From positions 13,409,501 to 13,473,500 of the forward strand of contig JAWHQI010000040.1 of NCBI GenBank assembly GCA_033032865.1: DNA of 64,000 bases. The letters are read 5' to 3'. The stretch is from Dactylorhiza incarnata (lineage: Eukaryota > Streptophyta > Magnoliopsida > Asparagales > Orchidaceae). Below, piece after piece: positions 21,590 through 32,911 of this stretch; the first letter of the stretch is position 1; each line of letters opens with the position of its first letter. The notes beneath the pieces are model-generated. The model was not told where the DNA came from and ran no database searches. It worked only from the letters and a program-made list of their open reading frames with translations. The translations under genes and the position numbers were made by a program.

Positions 21590-23914
21590 CTAATTTTTAC
21601 AGATAGTTTGATTGGTTGTGCCAACATTGTTTGGCAAGGTGGCAGTTTTGTTACATATATGGCACTTGATTATCTTCTTCTTATGGTACTTTGAGTTTAG
21701 AGAAGGATAGAAGGGTTGATTAGGATAGAAAGTTTGGTTAACAAGTTTTGGGTAGAAATTTTGGTTAGAATAGAGATGTTGATTAGGATAGAAATCATGA
21801 TCAGGATGAATGGGTCCTGAATAGGGGTTAAGATGGAAGATTTTTGGAATATAGGTATTCATGTTGCTCTGAGTTTTTATGCGTCGATATCTATTCGACG
21901 TATGTTGATAGTTGCGTCGATTTATATTCGGCGCATTCCTCAGATTGCGTTGATCTGGAATCGACGCATGGAGGAAGTTGCATCGATTGGATGTCGACGT
22001 ATCTTTATTCAAGCGTCTAGTGGGGGTAGAGGCATCTGAGCGGTTACGTCGAGTAGAAGTCGACTCACTATCATTCATGCGTCGATATGAAGTCGACGCA
22101 ACTGTGTCTTCATAAATTTTCATTTTACCTTTTTCTGTTTTTACTCCTTTGTATGTTGTTTCTTTTGGTTTAGTTGTTTCTTCAGATGAAGTTTGTGTGT
22201 CATCAGCTGAATAATATGATGTTTCATCAAATTCCTTTATTTCCTTGAAGAAGTGTTCTTTCTTATGTTGTGATTCTTTTTCTTGGTTTGCTGATTTGAT
22301 GGGTTTAGTGAATTTTACAGGGCTCATCCAAGCAGGCTTGTTGGATGAAATTAGGCTGATTGATGGATCAGCCCCTAGCCCAAGATTTTTGTGTCTTATA
22401 GTTTGTTTTTCAGTGATTTCTTTAAGAGTTTGGCTTCTTATTTTTATTGACTCTTCAAAAGCCTTTGCCTGGGAAACCTTATCCTTAAGGAACTGATTTT
22501 CTATTTTAGCCTTTTCTACCTCCTTTTCTATGATGTTAGCCCTTAATTCATAATCTTTAGAGAATTTAACTTCTCTGTTTCTCTGGTTTTTAGCTACATT
22601 GATTTGTTCTTTTAGATCTTTAATTTCTTGTGTTGCTTTTAGTTGATCTAGATACATTCCCATAAAATCATTTCTAAAGTTATCACTTTGAAAATCTATT
22701 TCATCAAACATGCTTACCTCATCCTTATCCTCAGATTCCTCTATGAGAATAAGGCTATTTTCTTTTTCATCATCAGAAGATATGCTTTCTTCTGATCCTG
22801 TTTCACTCCATGATTTATCATCATTCCTTGAGCCTTCAAAGGCCATCAAGCATAGGTCTTCTTGCCTAGATTCTTCATTGTCACTCTTAGAGGATGAACT
22901 GTCCTCAGAGTCTGTTTCACTCCAGGCTTCTGCAATAAAGCCTCTTTCTTTCTTCTTCCCCTTTTTCTTGAGATCTTTCTTTTTCAGATCTTTCTTTGTT
23001 TCAACATTCTCTGGACATTCTGGGGCAATATGTCCAGGTTTCTTGCAATAATAGCAAATAATTTCTGTAGTGGGAGTTTTGTCATACCTTGGTTTTGACT
23101 CTCTCCTTTTTGATCCATCTGTCTTGACCCATTTCTTAAATCTTTTGGCCAAGAAACTGAATAGTTCTTCTTCAGTGACAGGAGATCCTTCTTCTATTGC
23201 CTTTAGAGCAATGTTCCTGCCTTTTGAGGAAGTTGGAGTGTTTTCTCTTCTTTCCTTCTCTTCTCTAGTTTTTAGTAATTGCTCATAGGATCTGTGTTTT
23301 CCTAAGAGAGCATATGTTGAAATTTCCCTTTGACCTCTTGTGTCTCTTATTGCCCATATCCTTGAGTCCCATGATCTTGGGAGACTCATCAGCAATTTGT
23401 CATTGATCTCTGTGAGAGAGATTTCTCTATCCAAGTCTCTAAGTTGATTGATGATCAGACTGAATCTGTCATACATTTCTGAGATACTTTCTTCAGCCTT
23501 CTTTTGGAAGTTCTCATATTGAGAGATCAATAGGGCCTTCTTATCTTTCTTTTCATCAGCACTTCCTTCCACCATCTTTGTGAGAGAATCCCAAATTTCT
23601 TTGGATGATTCACATTCAACAACCCTTTGAAAGATGTCATCTGAGAGAGTTGAGACAAGTATGTTCATGGCCTTTAGATCATGTGTTCTTGCCTTCTTCT
23701 CATCTTCTGTCCATTCAGATCTTGGAACAAGTGTTTGTGTGATATTGCCACTTGCATCCTTTCTATAAGGCTTTGGGGGACCTGTCACAGTAATATTGAA
23801 CAAGTCAGCATCAATGGAATTCATATAAATTCTGATTCTTGTTTTCCAAACTGCAAACTTTTCAAGATTGCACATTGGTGGTCTGGTGGAAGCATAATCT
23901 TTGATTTGTGCCAT
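21590..23914 (-). CDS. gag: Gag polyprotein of C, 774 aa, intact
   Basis: This is the virion structural protein of a Sirevirus-like copia element. The N-terminal half is the copia gag domain (FAVWKTRIRIYMNS near residue 20, KEIWDSLTKMVEG near 105, YDRFSLIINQLRDL near 150). A CCHC knuckle CYYCKKPGHIAPEC lies near residues 287-300, then a Lys-rich linker, acidic repeats with two SWSETGSEES-like copies, and a coiled-coil-prone stretch. Near residues 610-680 there are repeated T-R-R / N-R-R motifs encoded by TCGA motif copies. The end has an incomplete knuckle (CHICNKTA), where A has a full second CCHC. The start is 86 nt after the PBS side of the LTR. It is the only complete gag in the window besides A's. 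Confidence 0.9.
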   Translation of the reverse strand: MAQIKDYASTRPPMCNLEKFAVWKTRIRIYMNSIDADLFNITVTGPPKPYRKDASGNITQTLVPRSEWTEDEKKARTHDLKAMNILVSTLSDDIFQRVVECESSKEIWDSLTKMVEGSADEKKDKKALLISQYENFQKKAEESISEMYDRFSLIINQLRDLDREISLTEINDKLLMSLPRSWDSRIWAIRDTRGQREISTYALLGKHRSYEQLLKTREEKERRENTPTSSKGRNIALKAIEEGSPVTEEELFSFLAKRFKKWVKTDGSKRRESKPRYDKTPTTEIICYYCKKPGHIAPECPENVETKKDLKKKDLKKKGKKKERGFIAEAWSETDSEDSSSSKSDNEESRQEDLCLMAFEGSRNDDKSWSETGSEESISSDDEKENSLILIEESEDKDEVSMFDEIDFQSDNFRNDFMGMYLDQLKATQEIKDLKEQINVAKNQRNREVKFSKDYELRANIIEKEVEKAKIENQFLKDKVSQAKAFEESIKIRSQTLKEITEKQTIRHKNLGLGADPSISLISSNKPAWMSPVKFTKPIKSANQEKESQHKKEHFFKEIKEFDETSYYSADDTQTSSEETTKPKETTYKGVKTEKGKMKIYEDTVASTSYRRMNDSESTSTRRNRSDASTPTRRLNKDTSTSNRCNFLHASIPDQRNLRNAPNINRRNYQHTSNRYRRIKTQSNMNTYIPKIFHLNPYSGPIHPDHDFYPNQHLYSNQNFYPKLVNQTFYPNQPFYPSLNSKYHKKKIIKCHICNKTATLPNNVGTTNQTICKN
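21880..22095 (-). repeat. TCGA motif field inside gag of C
   Basis: Ten TCGA cores, several as CGTCGA ... TCGACG pairs, lie within the gag reading frame and encode the Arg-Arg repeats near its C-terminus. The frame is kept throughout. Confidence 0.7.
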
Positions 23915-23982
23915 GAAAATAATTTAGTAGAAAAAGATAAGAGGTAGGATCTTTTTGATCAAGGAGTTAACCTTTTTAGATC

Positions 23983-24000
23983 AACCTCGCTCTGATACCA
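23983..24000 (-). promoter_or_regulatory. Primer-binding site of C (initiator tRNA-Met)
   Basis: On the minus strand TGGTATCAGAGCGAGGTT starts two bases after the LTR end. The first 12 bases are complementary to the plant initiator tRNA-Met 3' end. Confidence 0.9.
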
Positions 24001-24002
24001 AT

Positions 24003-25341
24003 TGAAAGTGCACAAATAACCTCACTAGAATTCTCTAGAGGGGGGGGGGGTGAATAGAGATAAAAAATATTTTGTGCAAAGTTAATATATATATGTGTAT
24101 GATCACAGATTAGAGCTTCCCACACACCAACAAGAATTAAACAAATAAAGAGAGTAAAAGCAAGTAAAGAAATCACAGCACAACACAAGAAAATATAGTG
24201 GTTCCCCAAACTTTGGGTAGGAATTCACTATCTTGCACTCTTCTACCCCCTTGGTAGGAATTCACTATCTTGCACTGAGTCTTTTGATAAGGAGACTCTT
24301 AGAACCACCCTGAGTCTTTTGACAAGGAGACTCTTAGAACCAATTGAGTCTTTTGACAAGGAGACTCTTAGAGCCAGTACACTGAATTTTTTGGAGAGAG
24401 ATTCTAAAAACTCTTTTACAATGTTTAAGTAAGAAAGAAAGAAATAAATAAGAACAATAATGAATCTTCTTCCTAGCAAGAAAATTGGAAGCACGAGAGG
24501 TAGTGAATGAAATCTCTCTTCTATAGTGAGAAGGAGATTGTAAAAACTTTTCTCTCTTTTGTGAGAGCTTTCAAAGCTTGCAGTAGAATGGCTTCTGAAG
24601 AAGAAGGAGAAGATGAAGGCTTTTTCTCTACAGCACACTATCTCTTTTCTCAGCTTTTCTCTCTATTCTCTTGGGAGCTTTTCCTCTATTTCAAATGTAT
24701 GTGGTGGATCACTCAACTAACTTTTTCTGCCGACCTCCTCTTTATTTATAGCTCTGTTAATTCAAAATAATACTATAGGAGGATAATCAATTCGCAGTCA
24801 GAGAAATAGAAAGATGAAAATGTTTCCATAATATTTATTTCTGTAGAAGGAAAGAACCAATTCTGATTTCAAATAATGTCCAAATTAGTTTAATCAAATT
24901 AGCCAAGAATCAGATATAAGGAAAGAATGATTCAGAACGGCTATACAATATTGACATTTATTCCATACAAATCAGATCTACTGAAAGAAGGAAAGAGATC
25001 TGGCGCATATTTAAATCTGTCACATAAATCGACTTGCGTCGATTACCATTCGACGTAAGCGTCGAATTCATCCTGGCTGGACGTCGAGAGGAGAATAAGA
25101 AAGGTCTGTCGACTAAGGTGCGTCGACTTCTCCATATGCGTCGACTAGAAATCAGAGTAGCGTCGACAACACATGTCGAAATCTTCCTAACGTTACTTCG
25201 ACTTAATCTGAATGGAACTTCGACTACAGTTCGACGTTGCGTCGAATACTATTCGACGCATATTTACTAGTCTTATTCTTCATTGTTAAAACTCTTTATT
25301 TAACTCATTTCTAGGGGTTAAGAGAAATCATTTTCCCAACA
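24003..25341 (-). repeat. 5' LTR of C
   Basis: 1339 bp, close to the other LTR with scattered differences and a short extra duplication around AGGAATTCACTATCTTGCAC (24220-24276). Minus TATAAATA lies at 24743-24750. Confidence 0.9.
24743..25260 (-). promoter_or_regulatory. U3 motif cluster and TATA box of C
   Basis: I count 15 TCGA cores between 25028 and 25260, many in TCGACG-spacer-CGTCGA dyads, about 280 bp upstream of TATAAATA (24743-24750) on the minus strand. Confidence 0.7.
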
Positions 25342-25346
25342 CTTTT

Positions 25347-25864
25347 TCTATAGGGCTTGCGGGCCTGAGCTTGTAGGATCAATTTCAGATCTGAGTTGTA
25401 GGGCTTGCGGTTCTGAGCTTGTAGGATCTGTGTAAGATCTGAGTTGTAGGGCTTGAGTGCCTGAGTATTGTAGGGCTTGAGGGCATGAGCTATAGGGCTT
25501 GTGGGTCTGAGTATTATAGGGCTTGAGGGCCTGAGCTGTAGGGCTTGATGGTCTAATTTTGTAGGGCTTGAGGGCCTGAGTTGTAAGGCTTGAGGGCCTG
25601 AGATTGTAGGTCTTGAGGGCCTGAGTTTTGGCGGAGTTTGCCCACTCTAGCACAATGCTAGATAGGAGTAAAGGGACAGTGGACTACTCAAGACACTTTG
25701 TCTTGAGGAACCACTATAAACCTTTGTGTGCTTTCTATGCTGTGTTCTTAATTTCTTAATCCATACACTAGGATATTCATAGAGACAGACTCTAAGAAAG
25801 AGGGGCAAGAGATTTTATTATACCTTTTCACCCCTAGGTGATTTGACAACATCCATAACTCACA
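25347..25864 (+). repeat. 5' LTR of B, right part, with short tandem repeats
   Basis: It continues the LTR after the C insertion and ends ...CTCACA at 25864. From 25350 to 25630 about a dozen 22-25 bp units of TTGTAGGGCTTGAGG/CCTGAG occur. Some form hairpins such as GGATC...GATCT. The box GAGGAACCACTATAAAC (near 25709) is shared with the LTRs of A and C. Confidence 0.75.
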
Positions 25865-25866
25865 AG

Positions 25867-25884
25867 TGGTATCAGAGGTAGGTT
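25867..25884 (+). promoter_or_regulatory. Primer-binding site of B
   Basis: TGGTATCAGAGGTAGG starts two bases after the LTR end; its first 11 bases match the complement of the initiator tRNA-Met 3' end. Confidence 0.85.
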
Positions 25885-25962
25885 GTTCAAATAAAGCCTA
25901 ACATCTTGAGTAGATCTGCCCTTGGGTGTGTCAAACCATCAACTCAAAAAGATTAAAGATTC

Positions 25963-27141
25963 ATGAAGAAAATGAGAAGATCTGATACTAAAAAGTTCAG
26001 ATCTCTAAGTGAAAGCAGCTGCAACACCTCTTATTCTGATTTAGACAGATGGATAGAGCCAAGTGAGAAAGAAATAAGAGCACCCCTAACTCTCTCAAAC
26101 TGTGAATCTGAGGATGAAGAAGTCTCTATGGCTAGAGAAAGGATAAGGGCACCACTCACTCTCTCAGACCGTGACTCTGAGGATGAGGAACTCTATGGGT
26201 TGGTTGCCTTATCAAATGTAGAAAGTCATGAGGATTCACATCCTGCTCATGTATGCACTACTCATGTATTTCCAGTACCTGCTTCATTTGAAAAGACCAA
26301 GATTGCATCAGATGATTGCTCATCATCTGAAGATGATGTAGAAGTATGCTCATCAAGCAATAATGAGAACCATACAAAACTAATTGAACAGCTTGGCTCT
26401 CTCTTGGCCGCTCTTGTATAGAGCAAGAAATTGGTCAAATATTAAGCTGAGGAAATTAGAATCTTCAAGCCCTTCAGATCTCAAATTAATGAGATGATCA
26501 AGGAGGAGATTAGATTGTCCAATGAGCTCTTTTATCTTCAGAAGAAATCAGATGCTCAAGATAGGACAATCTAGTCTCTAGAGAACAAGCTTATAACAGA
26601 GATAAAGTTTGTGACTAACTTCTCTATGACCAAAATAGTTCTCCCTATTATTGACTAGTTCTGTACTCAAGACAGAGGAGGACTGGGATACAATATGGAA
26701 GATGGAGAGACTTCCCAAGCTAGAACTGTATTTTAGAAGGTTGTCTCTCCACAAGCACCATCAACCAAACAAAAGGGAAAGGCTTTGCCTCAAAAATCTA
26801 TTCCCAAATAAAGATCATTGACTGTGCAACCAATTCCACAACCAAGGCACAATCACATGATCAGTAAAAATGAATGCTGCAAAGTAGCCTGCTCATCTAG
26901 TCACCTATCCCCCACTCAGAAGGTGACTCAGAAGAGGAGGTACTATAAATTTGGGTGCTGGTGTTGTGGCAAGGTTGGGCACTTTGGTATAGATTGTTGG
27001 TTCACCCCAATAGCTCCTAAAGCAAGGTATGAGAAGCCATTTTGTGGTGTGACTGGAAAAGTTGCAGTAAGTAGAGATGTTTCTTACTGTACTAACAAGA
27101 ACCTAGGACCCAAATTCATTTGGGTTCCTAAGGGATATTAA
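25963..27141 (+). pseudogene. gag: Remnant gag of B (C-terminal half)
   Basis: The open part 25963-26421 encodes a Ser/acidic region with two APLTLS..SEDEE repeats, comparable to the acidic middle of A and C gag. After a stretch with stops, 26818-27141 encodes a CCHC knuckle CWCCGKVGHFGIDC followed by GPKFIWVPKGY, matching the end of A gag (CWCCGKIGHYAVDC ... GPKVVWAPK). The capsid half is missing: the PBS is only about 80 nt upstream. It is a broken gag, so B cannot form particles alone. Confidence 0.75.
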
Positions 27142-28257
27142 ATCCCTGTCATGCAGGTTAGTCTATGCAGCCAACCAAATGTCAATATGGCCAATGGACA
27201 CTTAGTAATCCTGGTAAAAATCTGGAATAATAAGAAATTTATCTCAAGCAAAGATATCATACTTGACATAATTATTGGATCTCACAATTAGTCCAATAAC
27301 CCAGGTATGTGTCCTTTCACAATTTAAAGTTAGGAATCTTCAAATAAATCACATGTTTAGAAATAGAGTAAAAAACACATTTGCTCTAAGTCTTCACATG
27401 AAGAAGAGTAACCTGACAACTTTGAAAAGAAAGGAAGAAGGGAACTAAATGTGAGTTTAGTTCTGGAGAAAAGTGAAGCAGCATGTCAAATCCAAAACAA
27501 CATACAAAAACTGATGTTGTTGGATGACAGTACTTGAGGACTTGTCTGCCAGAAAGAATAGTGCAACATTTGAGGGGGAGTTCCAACATGGGAGCTCAGC
27601 CCAAGATACTATAATGATTGAGGGGGAGATATCTCTATATCAAGAAATCTCAGGGAAAGAAGCTGAATCTGATGACACTGAAGATGCTATGCAAGAAGCT
27701 TAAAGAAGCTACAAGATGAATGCTGAAGACACCATCCTCAAAAAGTGTGGACACTCCACTACAACAAAGCCATCAGACAAATGTGAATCTGAAAAGAGGA
27801 GCATGATGAAAAGGAGCAAAAGGTGTCAACTGAAGCAAAAGGAATGAAGGATGATGTTGTTGCTTATAATAATAATCTCAGTAAAGCTTCTGTCCAACTG
27901 AATAATGCTGTAGTGAGAAGGAGCATACAAGGATCCCTATGAGGATAAGATGGATCCATCCTCCCCATCTGCTAAGACTACCAATTTTCCCAAGTATGAT
28001 AGTCTAGAAAATCAAGATCAGAAGGATCAAAGGAAGGAGAAAGGTGCATAGAATAAAAGGAACTGAACTGACTCATGTGATAGCTGAAAGCAAATGTGGT
28101 TGAAATTCTATTTTGAATACTTTTAGCTTAATTGTAAACTGACAATAAAGTAGTGACACTCTTAAATGTGCAACTACCTATGCATATGAATGTGAAGCTA
28201 ACACGTAATACACTGATGCTCCAAAAGAACAAACAAAGACAATATTAATGTCTACAA
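27142..28257 (+). other. Spacer of B, no recognisable gene
   Basis: This is where pol should follow gag. I see no protease, integrase or RT motif in any frame. Fragments of PPT-like GAGGGGGAG occur near 27571 and 27620. Confidence 0.6.
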
Positions 28258-28467
28258 AATGATATCATCGAAATAACAGTGTGTGTCATCGAAATGATAT
28301 TTGTATCGTCGAAATGACTCTACGACTTCGACGTAACGTCACGACGATACCTAAGTCTCTACTCGAGAAATCAGAATTCTAAAATAAATCGATCACGACC
28401 ATTTAATCTAATTTAATTAAACATTTAACAAGTGGCACTTCGCCTCCCACACCATAAGTTATAAATT
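28258..28467 (+). promoter_or_regulatory. Motif cluster and TATA-like box before ORF3 of B
   Basis: Copies of ATCATCGAAAT, ATCGTCGAAAT, TTCGACGTAACGTCACGACGA and CTCGAGA lie at 28258-28372, then TATAAATT at 28460-28467, 56 nt before the ORF3 start. The motif style matches the LTR field of B. Confidence 0.5.
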
Positions 28468-28522
28468 GGGTAAGATGTCTTGAATTAAAAAATACTTGCT
28501 GCATTTGCCCTAAAAATCCATC

Positions 28523-30783
28523 GTGTACTCCTTTCTTAGGAGAGTGAACAAGTTGGTATTGGTGAACTCTCTCCTGATTAACCTAGAAATCGCGCCGAAG
28601 AAGGAAGGATACCTGTCTGAACGGAGTGAAGTAGTAAAGAAAGGCTTCACGAAGGCTCTAGAAGAAATCCAAAACACAATAAGACTGCTCGACACCATCA
28701 GCTTGGAGTTCGTTCTTTCAGAATCAATAGTAATAATGAAGAGGGAAGTTTTGGAATTCTATTCAAATGCCAAGGGTGGCTCCAAGGGAACATCAATCAA
28801 AAGTCTGGTCAATGGGATAAAAGTTAAGGTAACTCCAAGGAGATTGGCCAAGGTTCTGCAGCTGCCAACCTTGGCTAAATAGGAGGAGAATGAATAAATT
28901 ACCTAGGAGGATCTAGATAAAGCTATGGCATGGTGTGAGCATTCCAGGAAGACATATGGGTCTCTAGAAAGGAAGAACTTTAATCAGCAAGGAAAGCTAC
29001 TGGCTGACATAGTGGGAAAGACCCTTCTCTGCAAGGTAGGATCTCATTACAGGATATCCAAAGAGATGTTTGAGATAATGACCACGATAATCCTAAATAA
29101 GAAAACCAATTGGGCTCAGATCATTTTCAAGAGAATACAAGAGAGCTTTCAAGTGCCCAATCTGGGAAAAATACTATCTCTTTATCTGCAGCTATCCTAC
29201 CGTGAAAACTTCAACTAGCAATTTAGAGTGAAAATCCATCATATGAGAAGAATTGATATAAAGGTACTGGAGAGATGGGAAAAGGTCATAACAAGGTCTC
29301 CCAAGAGATCCTTGGTTTTAGAGGATGTGGTGAGTGGAAAAGAAAGCTCATCAGAAGAAAGTGAGCCCATCCACAATCCAGAGCTGTCAAGCTCTGAAGA
29401 GAATGTGGAGCAGAGGAATGTCTCCCTCCAAACTCCAGCACTGAGCTTGGGGTCTAGGAAAACTGCTGGAATGGATCGAGGAAATGCTGTGACTGAGGGG
29501 GAGCAGGACACTAAACTCCTTGCTCATGTGGAAGAGGTCATCTACAATCCCACTATGGCTGATGATGCTATCCCTTCTGGACTAGCAGGCCAAGTGGATC
29601 CAAGTGTAACTCAAACGAAAACAAGTCAAGATGATCCTACTAATGAGACCAGGAGAGACCTACCAATTGCAGAAAGGCCAAGTGTGCCTGAGGATGAACT
29701 AAGACAGACACCTCTTAGAAGATCGCAGAAGGCTGATGGACAATACCACAGAAGAAGGTTGATGGACAATCTGACAAGCACAACTCTTCCCCTGAGCAAA
29801 GACAAGAAGAATCCTCATTTCTACCTCAGATAAGGATGCTCTTAGAAGAGCAAGGGTTCATATTTGAAAGTCATATTGGCAATGTTGTCAATGAGATAAG
29901 AAGGGACTTGTCAAATGTGAGTGTAAGTCTAAAAACTGATATGAAAAATCTGCAAGATGATACTGCCAAAGAGCTGGCAATTACTTATCAAGGTATAGCT
30001 GAAGTTCTGGAAAATCAAGGCATGATATGCAACAACATTGGGAAAGCCAACATAGCCACTAACAGGTGGATGAATGAACACAAAACCAATCTAGAAGAAA
30101 AACTAGATCAACACAATCAGGAACTGGATAGTCATCTACTTGAGACAAAAAATCATCTGGAAAAGGGAATCCATATGCTTAAAGATAAGATTCTGAATCT
30201 TCAGGGGAACATCCAGAGTGAAATATCAGATGAAGTCATAAAGAGGGAGAGATCAATGATAGTGGCCAGTGGTGAGCATGCCATCTGGACCTCCAATACT
30301 ATCAGGGAAGCAATGAATCTCCCTCCCCTGAACTATGATTATCCTACTGATCAACCTAATCATATTTCTACTACTGATGTTGCTGCTGATCAGACTAAGG
30401 GAACGGAGATATCAGAGGAAGATAAGGTAAAGCTATGAAAGAAAAGATATAGAGAAGAAATGTAGAAGAAGGATGACTATGAGAGGTGGAGCCCCAAATC
30501 CAGAGCAATAATATTAACTGCATGGGAGCTCATGGAAGGAAACAAATCTAAAAGATACAAATTGTATAGCTCCCAAGAGTGGACTAAATATGAAGATCAA
30601 GAAGAGTCAAGAAGAAGCCACAGAAAAGATAAGCTGGCAGGAAGAATCCTAGCAAATGCTCTAGAACCACTCAAGTATCATCCCAAGCCATATGAGTACT
30701 TCACCAGGCAATCTGAGAAGAAACAGAAAGTTGCTGCCAAGAAAGCAAGGAATGAAATAGCTATGAGGGAACAAGAGACATAG
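28523..30783 (+). pseudogene. ORF3 accessory protein of B, decayed
   Basis: Blocks 28523-28882, 28925-29218 and 29228-29833 are in one frame with stops between them; after a frameshift, 29836-30438 and 30532-30783 share another frame. The domain near 28980-29200 (LLADIVGKTLLCKVGSHYRI ... NWAQIIFKRIQES) matches A and C. The middle is acidic/Ser-rich, then comes a coiled-coil-like segment (29840-30240). The C-terminus WSPKSRAIIL ... LYSSQEW ... KYHPKPYEYFTRQ matches A (WSPISKAIIL ... YYSSSEW ... KYHPKPFAYFRRQ). Function unknown; see ORF3 of A for the intact version. Confidence 0.75.
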
Positions 30784-30977
30784 ATGGCTGACTCATTGTG
30801 GGCATATGTAGCAATGCTAAAAATTTCAAAACATATGTCAATATTTATAATGTCTCTATAAAATGATGTGTGTCAAACTATCTATGTCTATGATCACATA
30901 AACTAAACTGAAATGTCATTATTATATGCTGATTTCCTTTAGATGTACCATATCATTGAATGGGTTATGACTTCTTC

Positions 30978-30990
30978 AAATAGGGGAGAT
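30978..30990 (+). promoter_or_regulatory. Polypurine tract of B
   Basis: AAATAGGGGAGAT directly before the LTR start TGTTGGG at 30991; same position and form as in A (54684) and C. Confidence 0.75.
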
Positions 30991-31273
30991 TGTTGGGAAT
31001 AGTGCCCTGCAATGTCTCTTATTTAAAGAAGTGCTAAGATCAATGATAAATACAATTTGTATTTGATATACATTTGTTGTGACATGAACAGGTCAGAATA
31101 TAATATTCACTAGGTATATCATATAAAGTTCAAGGAAAAGCATCTACGACAAATATCATTGTGCCAACAATATACACACTATGATATTGCTGAAGTGTCT
31201 AACAACATCATTGAGAAGACTCGTGAGGAATCCAAGAATACAACAAAGTATAGATCATATGTCTAGTACTTCT
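30991..31273 (+). repeat. 3' LTR of B, left part
   Basis: It starts TGTTGGGAATAGTGCC. The stretch from 31162 aligns with 16430 onward. It is interrupted at 31274 by element H and resumes at 37295. Confidence 0.8.
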
Positions 31274-32696
31274 TGATGAGTCCCTATTATATACATATTT
31301 TCGGACTCATTTAGGCTAGTTTTCCTGCATGTGTACTTCAGTTTTGGCCATATTTCTTTTATTCATGCTTTTATTTGAAGTACATATCTATGCCTGTTTT
31401 TGTGTGCAATTACGCACTTTATTGTTGGGGGTAAGCACTTCGTGCTCCCCATCGTATTTTCTATATTTCTGTGTTGTTGGAAGTATTTCCCCAGTTTGTG
31501 CTTCAGCTGTAAAATGAGGGATGTTCCCCATTTGCTAGAATTCATTTCTGTATGAATCGCATGGTCGTGCGTTTTCTTGGCGCACGGTCAGTTGCGGTCG
31601 TGCGTTCATGATGCCCAGCAATATGGAGTCTCAGAGTTTACTCGTGCGTTTTAACGCACGGGCGGGTTCTCCCGTGCGTGAGTAAAACGCACGGGCGCAT
31701 TCCTTCTTCTCCTGCACGCCTGCTGCGCTTAAGTTTCGCACGGTCCACGCACGGTCCTGCGTTCGACCGTGCGTGACCAAATTTCTGATGTTTTCCTATA
31801 AAAGCTGCAGCTTCAACCTAAATCGGGGGAGTTCCGTACACGCCGTACAACAGCGCCAATTTCGCCATCTCCACTAGGGTTTCGTCCCTTTGGCCTCCTC
31901 CTTCATCCTAGAGCTTCAAGGGAGATCTAGCCGCCATTACCTTCAAGCAAGAGGAAGTTTGCAACCTCTAACGGATCGTGAGACGAAGAAGACGGGTTCA
32001 TTAGAGAGTCCTGACAGCTCTCTCTACCCCGGACGTCGTTGCAGACCGAGCTTGGACGCGGATTGACAACCCAACGATTCCAACCGTGAATCTACAATGA
32101 GCCTTCGGATTCGGTCGATTTCTTGCCTTGTTCTTCTCTTATTGATGTGTATATGTGGTAGATTTTTATTATTATGATGAAGTGGCACATAAACTTGTTT
32201 GTATTTCTATATTTCATGTCTATGTGAAATGCTTTTGTGGTTTATGTGATTTGAGGAGCGCCCCATTCCATCCTCCATCCCACCATCGCGTTCATTAGCC
32301 ACGCTAGCAATTGCTAGTGGCGTGCTTGTCGAAGAGGTGCTTGCGACCCTCATTCCGTTTGCCTACTCATCCATCCGCCCTTGCGACGCAGTGCGCTTAA
32401 GGCCTGCCTAGTCTCCATCCCGCCAAGCGAAGCATTGCATAGTGGCATTGCATAGGAGTAGTTATAGTATTTTCTCTTTATTTTCCATAATCCAAAACCC
32501 CCGTTTCCGCATCCATCCGACTAAAGGACTTCAATCTCAAGTCCTGCCTCAATAGTAAACTCCACCTTACTGTGTTCCTTTGAGATCGATACTTGGGGAT
32601 TCATTCCCATTTTTTATTACTTGAACGATCGGTACACTGCCGTTTCGTGCCGCAGTCTAGCTACCACCTATAGCGGTGTGCGAGATTTGCGCATCA
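31274..32696 (+). repeat. 5' LTR of H
   Basis: TGATGAGTCCC ... GCGCATCA, 1423 bp. TATA box CCTATAAAAG at 31795-31804. CGTGCG/CGCACG palindromes at 31556-31776 precede it. Confidence 0.9.
31556..31804 (+). promoter_or_regulatory. U3 palindrome cluster and TATA box of H
   Basis: Alternating CGTGCG and CGCACG elements, including CGTGCGTTTTAACGCACG and the pair CGCACGGG ... CCCGTGCG, end about 20 bp before CCTATAAAAG. A second copy lies at 36146-36386 in the other LTR. Confidence 0.75.
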
Positions 32697-32702
32697 AGTT
32701 TT

Positions 32703-32719
32703 TGGCGCCGTTGCCGGGG
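32703..32719 (+). promoter_or_regulatory. Primer-binding site of H (tRNA-Asp)
   Basis: TGGCGCCGTTGCCGGGG is the exact complement of the plant tRNA-Asp 3' end including CCA, from memory of that tRNA. It lies six bases after the LTR end, as is usual in Athila-like elements. Confidence 0.9.
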
Positions 32720-32911
32720 AACACAGTCGTGTGAGTTTTCTGGAGAGGGAGAATCTGAGATTTAAGCCCTTCCATTTGTGTATTGCATTCTTTTGTTTTA
32801 TTTCTTCGTATTTTGTTTTTCCTGTTTATATTTGGTTGCTCTAGTAAATTTTTGTTAGGTGTAGTGTTTTGCACAATAGTGATTTCATTTTGAATCATTT
32901 ATCTTCACACT

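Larger units (their letters stand above)
17824..25341 (-). mobile_element. Complete non-autonomous copia element C (gag plus ORF3, no pol)
   Basis: The LTRs are 17824-19146 and 24003-25341, both TG...CA. The 5-bp target duplication CTTTT lies at 17819-17823 and 25342-25346. On the minus strand the order is 5' LTR, PBS, gag (23914-21590), motif/TATA spacer, ORF3 (21163-19373), PPT and 3' LTR. No protease, integrase, RT or RNase H is present anywhere inside. With both ends and the TSD intact, the element must have moved using enzymes supplied by another element. Confidence 0.9.

Noticed and set aside
25348..25653. Minus-strand 101-aa ORF rich in QALKPY repeats
   Set aside because: Generated by the short tandem repeats in the B LTR.
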